Assembly (NCBI GenBank): GCA_037957365.1
Contig: JARHVA010000316.1
Span: forward strand, 4,163,501-4,227,500
DNA: 64,000 nt
Direction: 5' to 3'
From: Torreya grandis
Lineage: Eukaryota > Streptophyta > Pinopsida > Cupressales > Taxaceae
Below, piece after piece: positions 1 through 12,060 of this stretch; position 1 is the first letter of the stretch, and every line of letters starts with the position of its first letter. The notes beneath the pieces were generated by a model that worked only from the letters and a program-made list of their open reading frames with translations, was not told the origin of the DNA and did not search any database. A program made the translations under genes and the position numbers.

Positions 1-890
1 TCTTATTTTAGAAGTACTATTCAGCAAGCCACAAGAATACTCCAGGTAGTAACAGCAAAATGTAACAAAAGATGTAATAACTAGCAAATTGAGATGCAGC
101 ACAAAGTCTTCACCTGGATTGCTCAAGAGTAAGATACGAAGGACAATGAGGGCACAAAGTCACCCCAAGGTCCTTTACATAGAAATGAAAATAAAACACA
201 TTGAAAGGCAATTATGGGGGCACAAAGTCTCTCCACAGTTGACTCTTCACAACACCTTTCTGACTAATTTCACTAATCCTACTTGTTGAATTAAAGGAAC
301 AAAAAATAAATCAAGGAAAAAGGCATAAGAATAGTTTCCTCAACAACAAATATATCACAGCACAAAGTCTGAAAAGTCACTTGCTTTCTTATTCTAGTAA
401 CAAAATATAATCAGCAATCTGAGCTCAAAGTCTCAGTAATACCTTACAATTTAGGTAGAGTTTTGTTCTAATTATCCAAAAAGAGATATTTTACAATAGA
501 AGAGATTTCCTTATATATCCATTTCAAGGACTCAAGAACAATAATACATCATGTTGCATTGGAATCTGTTAAGAAGACAGGCTAGAAATTAGGGGTGTTT
601 TACCCATTTGATTTTATCAATGCAGGGAAACAAGTCACGCTTATTGAAAGTTTGTAACTTTCAATGTCCACCTGGCGATCTGATCTTATCTTCATCACTC
701 TTCCTTTTATGTTTAATTTAATCAGGTCTTGGATTTAGTTTGCTATTATATTCCTTCCTCACTTTCTACTGGTCTTGGCCTTGAAGTCTGTGAATGCATT
801 ATGGTCTGTATGTTCAAAGGATCAATAGTTATTTTGTTGTCTTAAATTTTGACATTCATGCACCCGTCACTATGTTTTCAATGCCTAATT
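1..890. other. No gene; AT-rich intergenic DNA
   Basis: No reading frame here has recognisable protein features; the longest open stretch (positions 89-289, 66 codons) runs through the interspersed GCACAAAGTCT repeat and has no known motif. No promoter, RNA gene or mobile-element terminus is visible. Confidence 0.6.
99..433 (+). repeat. Diffuse GCACAAAGTCT repeat, five copies
   Basis: The word GCACAAAGTC(T) occurs at 99, 152, 220 and 360, with a variant CTCAAAGTCT at 424. Steps are 53, 68, 140 and 64 bases, which would fit a unit of about 65-70 bases with one copy too diverged to recognise. The sequence between the words is not clearly conserved by eye, so this is either a very old tandem repeat or a spaced motif cluster. 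Confidence 0.5.
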
Positions 891-1006
891 CATTGTGTTG
901 AATTTGACGTCTTCGGGAGTGTCACCCCTTGGTCTTCTTTCAGCTTTCTGCTTGGCACTTTTCTGGATTGGACTTGCCCTTTCAGGCCATGGCTTTGAAA
1001 CTCTTG

Positions 1007-1456
1007 TTGAACCACTTCGTTGAACCAATCGGTTGAACCAAGCTTTGAACCAAAATGGTTCAAGCTGGTGGTTCAATTAAATGAACCAAGTCAATGAACT
1101 AAGCATTGAACCAAATGTTGAATTTGCCTTTGAACCATGTGTTTGAACCAACCGTTGAACCCAGTTTTGGTTCAATGGTTCAAACAAAGCCTTGAACCGA
1201 TTGAAAAATTATTTGTTTGAACCAAAGGCTGAATCAAAGCATTGAAACTGAAACAAAGCAGATGAACCAAAGTGAAACAAAATGTTGAACCACTTGATTG
1301 AACCTGCCTTTGAACCATTTGACATTGAACCAAAGGACGAACCAAACATTGAACCTGTTGTTGATGCTTGCGGATGGAGATTTCTATTTGAACCAAGGTG
1401 ATGAACCAATTCCAAAAATGACCAATTGTTAGAAATCGATTCTTTTGATTGAACCC
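1007..1456. repeat. TTGAACCA octamer cluster, about 25 copies
   Basis: TTGAACCA, or a one-base variant such as ATGAACCA, TTGAACCT or TTGAACCC, occurs about every 12-25 bases (for example at 1007, 1020, 1033, 1045, 1106, 1130, 1143, 1217, 1285, 1310, 1325, 1388). Inverted copies TGGTTCAA lie at 1056, 1069, 1168 and 1176. Spacing is irregular, so this is not a classical tandem repeat. Open frames on the minus strand (for example 1172-1525) are produced by the repeat and contain Trp-Phe-Asn and Gly-Ser runs from it; I do not call a gene. Confidence 0.75.
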
Positions 1457-1722
1457 ACCTATAGAAGCCATGAAGCCCGTTGAACTTGTAGAAATGAGCC
1501 TATTTGTAGAGTCCGTAGAAACCAAGTCTGTAGTTTTCTCTAACCTTGAAAGAGTCCATAGATTTCAACCTGTAGAAGCTGTAGATTTTTGAAAAGCTTG
1601 AAAAATGAGGAATTTGAATGACCAAGAAAATTTTTGGAAAGGCAAGAGATAATTTTGGTCTGTAGGACCAAAATAGTTCAAATTTTGTCCCAAAAATAGC
1701 TGATATTTTTGGGGGACAACAC
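1457..1722. other. No recognised feature
   Basis: Transition between the octamer cluster and the palindromic array. Nothing identifiable by eye; an open minus-strand frame crosses it without a known motif. Confidence 0.5.
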
Positions 1723-3062
1723 AAGGTATCTTATAGAAGATACCTTGAAGGCTCTTATTGTACATTCATGGTTTCTCCTAATAGATAGAGATACCTTGGA
1801 GGGACTTGTAATAACTTCAATGATACCTTTATGCATGTTTTAAAGGAATCTCTTAAGAGATACCTTCAAGGTAGCCTTGAAGGTACTACAATGCCCTTCA
1901 AGGTATATTTTAGGAGATTCCTTGAAGGGTCTTGTAGTATCTTCAAGGGTTCTCCTTCTAGATACTATTGTACCCAACATCCCCCTTTCCTTGTTTAAGA
2001 AATGGGGACTCACTTTTAAATTTTGGCCTTATTTGTTGAACCCTTCTTATTTTTTTTAGAAAATTTCTAATAGGATTGATCCTTAGCCTTTAAATTTAGA
2101 AGAACAAAGCTTGGTATTATACATTTTATGGACTAACTTTATTAATGCACATGATTAGAGTTTTTTTTTGAGGTATCTCCTAGGAGATACCTTGAAGGGC
2201 CTTGGAATACCTTTCATGTTCATTGTAAAGGTCCTTGAAAGGGAATTTATATAACTATGGCACATTTTTATTTGGTTAAAACCCTGATGCCAACTCAGCT
2301 TTAAGAGATACCTTCAAGGTAGCCTTGAAGGTACTAAATGCCCTTCAAAGTATCTTCTATAAGATACCTTGAAGGCTCTTGTAGTACCTTCAAGGGTTTT
2401 CCTAGTAGATAAATATACCTTGGAGGGAATTGCAATACCTTCAAGGATACCTTTATGCATGTTTGAAAGGTATCTCTTAAAATATACCTTCAAGGTATCT
2501 TCTATGAGATACCTTGAAGGGTCTTGTAGTATCTTCAAGGGTTCTCTTAGTAGATATATTGAACATGTACATTATTGTAATTTTCTCTCAAATTATCTCC
2601 TAAGATATTACCTTGAAGGGCCTTGTAATAATTTCAAAGGGACTCCTCATAGATACCTTAAATATTCACATAATTGGAATTTTCTTTCTAGGTACTTCCT
2701 AAGAGATACTTTGAACACACACATGATTGGAATTTTTTTTTTGAGGTACCTCTTAAGAGATACATGGAACATGCACATGATTAGAATTTTCTTTCGAGGT
2801 ATCTCCTAGGAGATACCTTGAACATACACATGATTGAAATTTTCTTTCAAGGTATCTCCTAGGAGATACCTCAAAATACCTTTCATGATGATTGCAAAGG
2901 TCCTTGCAATGGATTTAATATAACCATGGCACCTTTTTATTTGGCAAGAACCTTGATCCACATGATTGGAATTTTATTTTGAGGTATCTCTTAGGAGATA
3001 CCTTGAACATGCACAAGATTGGAATTTTATTTTAAGGTATCTCCTAGGAGATACCTCAAAGG
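1723..3062. repeat. Palindromic repeat array 1 (53-bp units)
   Basis: An array built on GGTATCTCCTAGGAGATACC, a 20-base perfect palindrome, and diverged forms. In its right part the palindromes start at 2689, 2743, 2796, 2849, 2981 and 3034, giving a 53-base unit (54, 53, 53, 132, 53). The unit carries a spacer reading roughly ACATGATTGGAATTTTCTTT. The left part is older and includes direct copies about 448 bases apart (1861 and 2309). A longer segment containing a TATAACTATGGCAC-type stretch is repeated at about 2210-2291 and 2878-2958. The open frames across it are repeat artefacts. The same core occurs in array 2 at 29.8-31.76 kb. Confidence 0.85.
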
Positions 3063-3700
3063 TCCATCATAAAAATGTAATACATCACATGAAGCTACAT
3101 TTATATCACCTAAGAATAACCCCAAAATGCTATTTGGATCTGTGACAACTAAGTGACCTAGTCCCATTCAGGACCCGCAAGTGCCCAATTGGATATAATG
3201 TAGTAGGACATGTGTCAAGAAATGATAGCCTTTAGCTTTAAAGCTAGAATTGATAGTGAATCAAAAGAGAATCAACACTAAGATTTGAATACAAAGGTGG
3301 AAATATCACCATTAATGCAACATGACCCATAATTACCATTAATGCTATATTAATCAAAGTAACCTTCAAAAGGCTACTTGACTCAGCTATAGCTACACAT
3401 AGTTGCATTCAAAGCCCTAATTATTTTCCATCTCTATTATCCATATTCTCAAAGTTGACCAAGCTCAAACTCTTTATGAATTATGCCCAAATTTCCATTG
3501 TTTGACCTACAAAGTTGTAGAAAACTACAAGAAAAAGTCAATTATTTCCCAAAATACTAAAAAAATGACTCGATAAAGACACCCCACCTCCGATAAGGGC
3601 ATTTCCTATGGAAATGATTTCCTATTTTAGTTTCATAATTCAGTTTTTTTAAAGGATATGAATTAATCCTCAAGACCATAGACATAAGGGACAAACATTA
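3063..3700. other. No gene recognised
   Basis: AT-rich single-copy-looking DNA between array 1 and the decayed coding region. It may include the 5' flank of that region, but no TATA box, LTR terminus or primer site could be assigned. Confidence 0.45.
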
Positions 3701-6700
3701 TAACACTATGTATTACAATGTTGAAGAGGTAAAGGACCTAGATGATTCTAAGACCATGCCCCACATCATTCAATTTTCTTCTAATATCTTAGCAATCCAA
3801 GTTGTCAGTCTTCACAAGGCCAAAATACATCTAAAGGTCATGTTATGCACAAACCTATTATATAGCATCTTCAAGATGTCAATATATGAGGATGGACTAC
3901 TTAAATCCATGCACCAAGGATTCCCCATTGTCTTCATTATAGGGCCAAGTTTTGAAAGATATTACAGTCTACCTCTACCATAGACAGAGTATAACCAGAG
4001 CACCATAAATTTTTTTATGAGGTACACACTATAGATAAAGTCCTAACCTCATGGGTAGAAAACCCTAAAAGGATTATTTATATTAACTATTAGGGAGACC
4101 TACCTATCTAAAAATTTAGAAAAGGGGTAAGAATTAGCATGGATTTACTAAATAAGGTCTTTGGCAATGTGCCTATTGGATATGTGGACATAAATATAAT
4201 CTCACTAATACAACTAATCTTGGAGGACCAACATATTCCCTTGCTTAGGGATATTATTAATGAAAATTTGATTACGGCTATGGAGGACACATGTAAGAAT
4301 GGAGCTGCATTCTATACAATGAGATACCTATTAGATGACATTTTTGTAATGACATAATTAGGTTAAAACACATAGACTCCTGAGCTGGATGAAGTTATGC
4401 CTCAAACATATTATACAATGCATATTCACCATTTTAGGCACCATATAAAAATAATTGCATAAGATTTATATCCCTTGATCTATAAGTCAATCACAAAATG
4501 TCCTATGTAGAGGATTCCATTAGAGCTAGATAGGCACTGGAGAACATATTCAACTTTTGGCTCTACCCTGATTGTATATTCATCTGAGTGGAAGGGGTAA
4601 TGGTAGCTCCCCTTAGGATACCAAGGTATGTGCTAATGAATTTGGTAGAAGAAGAGATATCCTACCAGATGCTCCATATAATTGATGGCCTCTTTAAAAT
4701 TAATAAGAAGACACCTCCCCATAAGGATCCCTACTAACTAGGGAGAGCTAAGGTGAAATAATGGCAAGATGTGATAGTGGCAACACGACATAAGGATTCT
4801 TACCTATTGCCAAAGGATGACCTTAGGCATGGTATCCAAATCAAGTAATTTCCATACACCTCACCAAATTCAAGAGGGATGTGGCTATATAATATGATCA
4901 TCAAGATGAAATACATGACTAGATATACCTCAATGTGATGAATGACGAGGAGGTCTTGAGAAACTCTACTAAGAATACTTTACCACTTGAAATGAGAATT
5001 GATTAAGAGAGGAAAAAAGAAGATATAGCAAGGCCTTAACCACCACCAACTCATGAGAGCATGTTTAATGTAAACTATGAGGAGAAATTAGAGGAAGAAG
5101 AGGAACATGTCACTCCTCTCATCAGAAATAGACCATGCAAACCCTGACTTTAGGCTACTCTAAGTGGGCATGATATGCCTCCAAAATACAAGCAATGAGA
5201 TTTAAGTGACCAACCTATCCCTTCACAAGAACCTACAATTACCATTTCACCTATTTAATAAGCTACTGTAGAAGACTTAGACCAATTGGGTCCTAATATT
5301 ATCAACCTTGAGGAATAATAGTAAGGAGTTGATATTTCATTGGGTGGATGATAAGAGTTAGCTGGGATGATAGTTAAGAAAGTTTATGTGAGGAAGAGGT
5401 CCTCCAAAACTTTAAAAGGTGGAACAATATCACCTCCATCAGCCTCCCAAACTCCCTTAGTAAGTATAATGTCTTTGCCTTCATTCCTAGTTGTTCTTAC
5501 ATTCACAACTACTCCTTTTACTACTGCCCATGCCACTCTCATGTTCACATCCCAAACCACTACTTACTTTGGAGGCACCATTACATAATTCATCTCCCAT
5601 GCCACAACCAACTTTACACATCCACTTAGCTCTAAAATCACTAGTAATATCCCAACTAAAGGTTCCATTCCTTCTCAGGCTTCCATGAGCACATCCCTTG
5701 CCCTTGACCCCATTATACCCACCAAGCCATTGAGGCCTATTACACCATCATTCACTTGATGAAAACCACCTTACCTCACCATAACAACAAAAATGATTGG
5801 GATTGAAACACTACCTTCATTTCTTTTAGACAAGATCCTAGCAAAGTCTTTATTGGACTCACTAGGTCAATTGGACCCAACTAATTTGTATATCCCTACT
5901 TCTGCCTTAGTTTCTTCCTCATCCCAGGTAATTCTATTGAAACCACCTACTCAGACATTATCCTTAGCTACCCCAAATTGGGTATAGGACATGATGCAAA
6001 TAATAAGATAGGGAAGGCCTCAGGTAGGCCAAGCCACATCTTAAATTGGAATGAGATTTGATATAACCACTGGGACCATGAAGAGGGTTATAAGGAGATG
6101 AGTAAAACAGCCTTAGTTGAGCTCAGTTGTGGTACATAAAAGTGAAGAGCCACTCTTCACTCTAACTAAGAAGTGAAAAATAGGCCTTAAATAGGTTTAA
6201 AAGTATGAGAAGGATTCCATATCCTCAGTGTAAGCATAAGCTAAATCAACTATTATCATTATGTAGGGGATGCAATAAGAGCTAAAGAGGCTAAAAGAGA
6301 AAACACTACCTACTATGCCAAAAGGCATGTTGATTTTAATAATCAATGCCATAATTAATGCCTTCAACCTCTACAAGGTTATTAGGAAGAGAAAAGGTGA
6401 TGGAATCCATCAAGCTCAGGTGGTCACCAAGCTTGATGAAAGTCTTGTCCACTATGACACCAAGTTGGAAAAATAAGTAAGATTGGAAAGAAGTAACAAA
6501 TTCCCTAATCTCAAAGTTTTGCCTCTTGAGGAAATAGTGCCTACACATACAATCCTCATGAAAAGGAGGAGTATTTTGAAGATGTGGTTTTATCAACTCA
6601 AGGATTCAAACACGTCCTTTGAGAAAATTGAGTTCAAGATAGCCCACTTGATGAAGGACGCCATGATTACCAAAGTGACCAAGCCTGATGACTCCTTTAT

Positions 6701-7070
6701 GGAAGAGAAAGAGTTTAGGGCATAGATGAAAGTATTCATTTCATGGTTCCAATAGGATGTGTCAAGTATTGAGATGGTGGTAAAAGCAATATACATTGTG
6801 TTGTTTTCCAACCAAAGGCTGTATAAGGCTGAGGCAATTGAAGATGCATTAAGGCCCATACTCACAAAACATGGTATGCTGATCCAAGATATACCAGACC
6901 TATTTAAACCAATGATCTATGAATTCACTTAGATTGACAAAGTTTATGAATATTTCACATAAGTGTGGACCTAGGAGGAGAATGAGAGGAATTAGAAGTA
7001 GCAACAATAATAATAGGCTGGTTAGTAGCCACCCCCAGGCCCATAGGGATATTCAGTTATATCTTGTAAA
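3700..7070 (+). pseudogene. Decayed plus-strand coding region, unknown family
   Basis: Not recognised. From about 4,860 to 7,070 one frame (the frame of the open pieces at 5367-5588, 5793-5987 and 6483-6725) stays readable for about 2.2 kb and is broken chiefly by in-frame stops rather than shifts. Many stops are TAG or TAA in places where CAG or CAA would restore sense, most clearly near 6,970-7,050 where the end would read as a glutamine-rich tail before Pro-Pro-Pro-Gly-Pro. Order seen: acidic Glu-rich stretch (about 5,070-5,110), Ser/Thr/Pro-rich linker (5,400-5,950), then a charged segment ending in the Q-rich tail. Further open pieces upstream (3708-3983, 4139-4357) suggest the region begins near 3.7 kb, but their frames differ. 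A retrotransposon gag-like or other transposon protein is possible; a lost host gene is not excluded. Confidence 0.5.
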
Positions 7071-7200
7071 TTTTTAATTTAGAATATTCCTTTAAAATGT
7101 AAACATTCCATCTACTTGGATATATAATATTAGGCCTTTTTGAGCCTATAAGTAGGGGTCTCCCCTCATTTTTCAAATAAAAAAAACACTTGTTACAAAT
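7071..7200 (+). other. Possible 3' end or LTR edge of the decayed region
   Basis: Just after the decayed frame come a TATA-like CTATAAGTAGG (about 7149), a short inverted pair around GGGGTCTCCCC, and AATAAA inside an A-rich run (about 7178). This could be the poly(A) region of an old transcript or part of an LTR. No matching second copy is seen in the window, so the call is tentative. Confidence 0.3.
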
Positions 7201-9658
7201 ATTAATACAAAAAACCAAAGAATTTGAAAGTTTGTCTACAATGTTATTTTGTGACTTCTAAATTCTCCTGCTTTTAGATGTATGATCATTTATTTTCTAC
7301 AAACTAATTTGGTAATTTAATTTTATACATACAGTAGTTAGTTTGATCATAATGTTAGGCTGACTAATTTAGTGGTATACTTGCTCTATTTTCTCTCATT
7401 AGCAATTAAATGTGTTGTGTAATTTACTACAAGTGAGACACCTTTATGCAATGTATGATGTTAGATATATGCATTCTCCTTCCTCAAAATCTTCAACTAC
7501 ATTTATTCATCTTTGAGCATTATGTTAAGGCTAGTAGATGTTAGTTTCATGTGATTTGCTTTACAAGTTAACAGAATCGACATCTTCTTTCATCTTAAGC
7601 ACAACTTATTTCTACCCTACCCTACTCTCTCTTGGATTTACCTATAAATCACCTTAGTTTAAGTCATGTTGTATATATATGTTGTTCATTTGTAATTTGG
7701 GCATTAATTTACAAACATCAGTATAATTCACAAATATTAGTAGGAATTTGTGTCACTGTATAACATTTGTTGTCCCTACAGTCAGGTCTACTTACAAACT
7801 TTTAAAGTGGTGATTATATCTCTAATTATCTACTATTTGTGTTATTCCCAATAATAGTTGTACAAAAAACTCAAGCCCCAAGTAATTACAGGACTTTAAA
7901 TTGATTTTCTTCCTTATTATTTTCATCCTAACATCTAATAGGTTTAGTAATTGATCCAAAATTCACATATTAAAAGGAACTAGCCTAATAACTAGAGGTC
8001 TGGTCTAGATACAGGAATCCCATGACTTTAGATCATTCCAATGTTAGTCTAGATATGAATCAGATCTGAGTAGTTTGATTTTAATTGGGTGTTATCTAGG
8101 TTGCTAATAGAAATGAAAGGATATTTTTTGGTCTTTGTTGTTTTAAGAGAACTTTATTTTTTGCCCTACCTTACTCCCTTATTTTGAGCTTTTTAAACAT
8201 GAATCACTTTAGATTAATGCTCGTTGTGTATATCCATTTGTTTATTTAAGAGTTTAGGCTTATATTGGAAAATACAAAGAAATTTACATCATAACAAATT
8301 CAGGTAGATTATATCACTACCATTTTCCTATTGTATCTATAGAAGGCTCTGCTTGCAGGCTAAAAGGTGGTAAGTTATAACCACATAATCTCTTTAGAAA
8401 AATTGAGTGAAGCCCCAAGGTTTTCTAGAACCTACATTATAATCTGAGAAATGTTATTGTATTGTTTACATTATGTACTTGACATAGACACACATCAATA
8501 GTCTAGAAGGACCTAAGGATGAATCTGAATATTCTCAACCTATTATTTCTTATCATGCAATTTTAAGTATTAATACTCCTCCAAATATTAAGGTGGTCAG
8601 TTTCCTCAATAAATAGAAGCTAATTATATTTATTTACTCTAGAAGTACATAGAAATTCATCAACATTAAGTTAGATACTCAATTGAACTATTTCATTTAC
8701 CTAGTTCTAGAATTTCAAATCCTAATTATAGATGGGGGTATAGTCAATTATTCTGGTAAATGCCATAGTATAAAGCTATGAGAGACTACCTATTATATTA
8801 TCTTATGTATTTTGTTATCATGGATGAGGCTAACATTTTTTGGATTATAACAGATCATCACTTTATGCACAATTGAGATGAATTTTGAGTAACTATTCAT
8901 GCTCATTCATTTAGAAGGACATTTGAACTACATGGTTTATTGGCTTAATCTATTCAATTGGCTAGTTTTCACCAGATGATGAAGATGATAAAAAAAGGTG
9001 CAATGTAATTATTGTGAAATTATTTTCCACATAATTTAAACCAAACAAGGAGTTTACATATATTGAATTGTAATTGGTGGAGTCTACCCATTTAAATCTG
9101 AATCTTAGTGATTTCATAACATAAACTACTAAACAATGAATAAAAGGGCCAAGTCAACATAAATAAATAACATATTTTAGATAGAGTAAAAAAAACATTA
9201 AACACTATTAATATTAAATACCTAAAAATAAGGACCTATAAAAATGATAATAATGAATATGGTCAATGCTTCAAACACTCTACAACCTGCTCTGTTCTAT
9301 TATGTCAATGCTCTATAGTGTATGTTTGGAAAAAACTAGCAATATATAGGAATATAAATATATTTGGTTAGACATGTTAGATGAATTTTGTTCCTCTTAA
9401 AACTATGTGAAAATCATATGGACCCCATTTTACAAAGTAAATTTGAATTTCAAATTCATTGGAGACTCGCGCCTATTTCTGAATGCAAATGCACCTCGAG
9501 AGTAGTCAAGTCAAATTGAAGGCATGTGATATATTTAATATATTAAAATTATATTTATATATATTATATTAAAATATATAATATTTATTTAAAATATATA
9601 CTAAAAATATATATTATATAATGTAATATAATATTATATATTATATAATATATTTTAA

Positions 9659-9660
<2 letters not shown>
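7201..9660. other. AT-rich DNA without genes; weak internal duplication
   Basis: No coding signal. Two stretches about 550 bases apart (roughly 7,560-7,860 and 8,110-8,400) share order and wording (CCCTACCxTACTC, then ATCACxTTAG, then TTGTxTATAT, then GTGGT near the end), suggesting an old diverged tandem duplication. Alignment by eye only. Confidence 0.35.

Positions 9661-9693
<33 letters not shown>
9661..9693. repeat. (TTA)11 microsatellite
   Basis: Uninterrupted trinucleotide run of 33 bases inside an AT-only region. Confidence 0.95.
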
Positions 9694-9695
<2 letters not shown>

Positions 9696-9805
9696 ATTAT
9701 ATAATATATGTTAACATAGTTTATAAATAAAATTATAAAGTAATATATATTATATATTTCAATTTAATATATTTAATATAAAATATATAATTTATAATAA
9801 TATTA

Positions 9806-9808
<3 letters not shown>

Positions 9809-9866
<58 letters not shown>

Positions 9867-9897
9867 GTATATATATATATGTATATATATATATATG

Positions 9898-9971
<74 letters not shown>

Positions 9972-10044
9972 TATATATACAGATATACATATATATATAT
10001 ATATATACATATATATACAGATATACATATATATACATATATAC

Positions 10045-10133
<89 letters not shown>

Positions 10134-10146
10134 CACACACACACAC
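9809..10146. repeat. Large (TA)n microsatellite with TATG/TACA variants, then (CA)n
   Basis: About 320 bases of alternating TA, interrupted at intervals by TATG, TACA and TACAGATA steps, ending in a short (CA)8 run at 10,132-10,146. The long Tyr-Ile open frames on both strands here are products of the dinucleotide and are not genes. Interruptions on the left are mostly G and those on the right mostly C, so the run is partly self-complementary and could extrude as a cruciform. Confidence 0.95.
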
Positions 10147-10699
10147 ATGCACACATATCATGACATATAATGTATGTATTTATGTATTGGTGAGAGGGGC
10201 TATGTAAAGTGAAAGACTGTAAAAATTATAATTGATAGTTAAACCTAGTAATTCCAAACCCTTGATAATATCAAAATATTAAAGTTCATCTTTAAAGATA
10301 ATTATGGGTGCACACCGATCGGGATCTAAATCACCATGCAATGATTTAGTCTATGATATATTTCATTCTTCATCTAAAGAGATAACCTCTTAGCATGTAT
10401 CTCTATATCAAAATTGTAACTCCCTTGGTTTCGATCAGGGTGCATCTATATTCACAAGATAAAAAGTTCAATTGTGGCTGATCACATTTTGTCTTGGTGA
10501 TTATAGTGGAGAAATTGCTTTTGTTATAATGGAATTAAGAAAATTAAAATTGACCAAGAGTAATTTCAAGTTTAGAAATAGGATAAAAAATTGAAGTGGA
10601 CATATATGTTCCAAAAACACTATTTATTCCATGTATGCCTACTATGCCTAGTGATGATGATTCTCAAGTATACCACCACAATCCTATTTCTTATAAGAT

Positions 10700-10900
10700 A
10701 CTATTAATGTTACATATTCAAAAAATGTGGATGAAACTCCACTTAATATTATGCAAGATCCTATTTATAAATCATTACCATCGATTCCAAAGTTCTATGA
10801 TGATAATTTTACTTCTATTTCCATATTTGAACTTTTATAATTTTCATTGTAATATGGTCTTGTAGCAGATTATTGAGCATTTTCTAATTATTATGATCCC
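10700..10900 (+). pseudogene. Short decayed peptide in repeat R1, plus strand
   Basis: A plus-strand frame reads around Glu-Thr-Pro-Leu ... Lys-Ser-Leu-Pro-Ser-Ile-Pro-Lys-Phe ... Phe-Glu-Leu-Leu. The corresponding stretch in copy 3 (18,400-18,540) keeps much of this peptide despite base changes and a small indel. Family not recognised. Conservation between copies may only reflect common descent of the repeat. Confidence 0.3.
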
Positions 10901-11209
10901 CTGGATGTGATCTAAAACCCATGGTAAGATACCCATCAAGTGTAATTTTTTGGGACTCATATAAGTCTTAAAGCTTATATCACAAGGAAAAACATCTGTT
11001 ATTAGAATGCATATGGCTCTGGTGAAAATCACAATATACATTCTCATCATATTAATATCCCTGTGGAAGAGGTTTACTCATATCAACCTCTAACAATACC
11101 TTAGAGTAGGGAGAGATATGAGTTAACACTCAACCAACATATTAATAATAACCAAAGGTTTTATGAATCTAGTAATTTTTTTGTGTGGTGTATTTTGTAA
11201 TACAACTCA

Positions 11210-11720
11210 ATGTGGCACTACCATGTTCATAGTTTGATTGGTATCACATTTTGGTTCATTCAAATTATCTTTGTAAGATGGCTTGATCTTAAATTTTCTA
11301 TTGGATGAGGCCAATGTAGTGGCCCCATACTTTAATAGCTTGTTTAATTCAAGGAGTTTCATTTTTTGGTCATGCTCAAGGTTATCCTTTATGTTTCTCA
11401 TAAGTAGTAAATTTCAATGCCACAAAGTGTGGTGGAAATGGTTGAAATGATACCTCTAATTCAATAGGGTTATGCAAGACATATTTTAAATCAAGTGGGC
11501 CATATTTGAATGCCTTTTAAATGCTCTTCTTAATGAGAAAATTTTTATCCTCCAATGCTTTAATCATTTGTAATGAGGATTGTGATAAAGCCCCACCTTG
11601 GTTCAAAGTATTCATTGAATTTGACATCAAGGGGGATGAATATGTATTCCCACTTGATATACACTTAATGTTTGATGTGATTAATGGACATAAAAGAGGA
11701 AAATCCTATGTAGTGGTCTC
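11210..11720 (-). pseudogene. Decayed repeat-borne protein, copy 1
   Basis: Read on the minus strand this stretch gives a broken peptide with the motifs QMIKALEDK, PPHFVALKF, TTYEKH, EHDQKMKLLELNKL and NEPKCDTN, interrupted by a few stops and shifts (one open piece is 11,207-11,401). The same motif series returns at 12,990-13,470 and 18,780-19,170, with differences that often keep the residue class. I do not recognise the family. It may be part of a transposon polyprotein. There is no start codon or promoter evidence. Confidence 0.45.
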
Positions 11721-11794
11721 TGTCATATTTGATATCTGACCATATCAGATGTCTACTATGTTACTAAATTATTTAAATTAATTGATCAAGTCAC

Positions 11795-12060
11795 AAGTGT
11801 AAATTCAAGAAAGGTGACTCGCTATCATAGGTATTTAAATTGGTGAATTTTATCTCAAAGGTATTCCATGGGGGCTAAAAATTAAAGAGTCAAATCCCTA
11901 TTAGACAATTTCGTCATGTAAATTAACAAATTTAAATAAATTTATTTAATAAGAATAATTATAATAAATGATAAAAATTTGTAATTATTTTTAAATTTAA
12001 AAACTATGTTTATTATTTATTTTTATTTATCATGTTTAAATCTTTAAATATTTTTACTAA
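11795..12060. repeat. Dispersed repeat R2, copy 1
   Basis: Starts TGTAAATTCAAGAAAGGTGACTC and runs through GAGTCAAATCCCTATTAGACAATTT into AT-rich sequence. A second copy is at 20,967-21,235 in the same orientation. Confidence 0.75.

Larger units (their letters stand above)
10190..11740. repeat. Dispersed repeat R1, copy 1
   Basis: Begins with TATTGGTGAGAGGGG and matches 17,890-19,180 (copy 3) through several long blocks, including CTCCCTTGGTTTCGATCAGGG and the stretch around GTGGCCCCATACTTTA. Both copies are preceded by long AT-only DNA and a CA/GT run. The right part (11,160-11,740) is repeated again at 12,945-13,500. No TG..CA termini or target duplication could be fixed. Confidence 0.75.

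Noticed and set aside
1172..1525. 117-codon minus-strand open frame
   Set aside because: It is created by the TTGAACCA cluster (stop-poor octamer) and shows no protein motif beyond the repeat.
1723..3062. CRISPR-like spacing of palindromic repeats
   Set aside because: Eukaryotic context, spacers are repeats of each other, no cas genes, and the palindrome lies in larger tandem units.
9733..10170. Long Tyr-Ile open frames on both strands
   Set aside because: They are translations of a (TA)n microsatellite and have no independent evidence.
11233..11260. GATTGGTATCACATTTTGG as a tRNA primer site
   Set aside because: Only the first eight bases resemble the Met-tRNA site, no LTR end precedes it, and it lies inside a block that reads as protein on the other strand.
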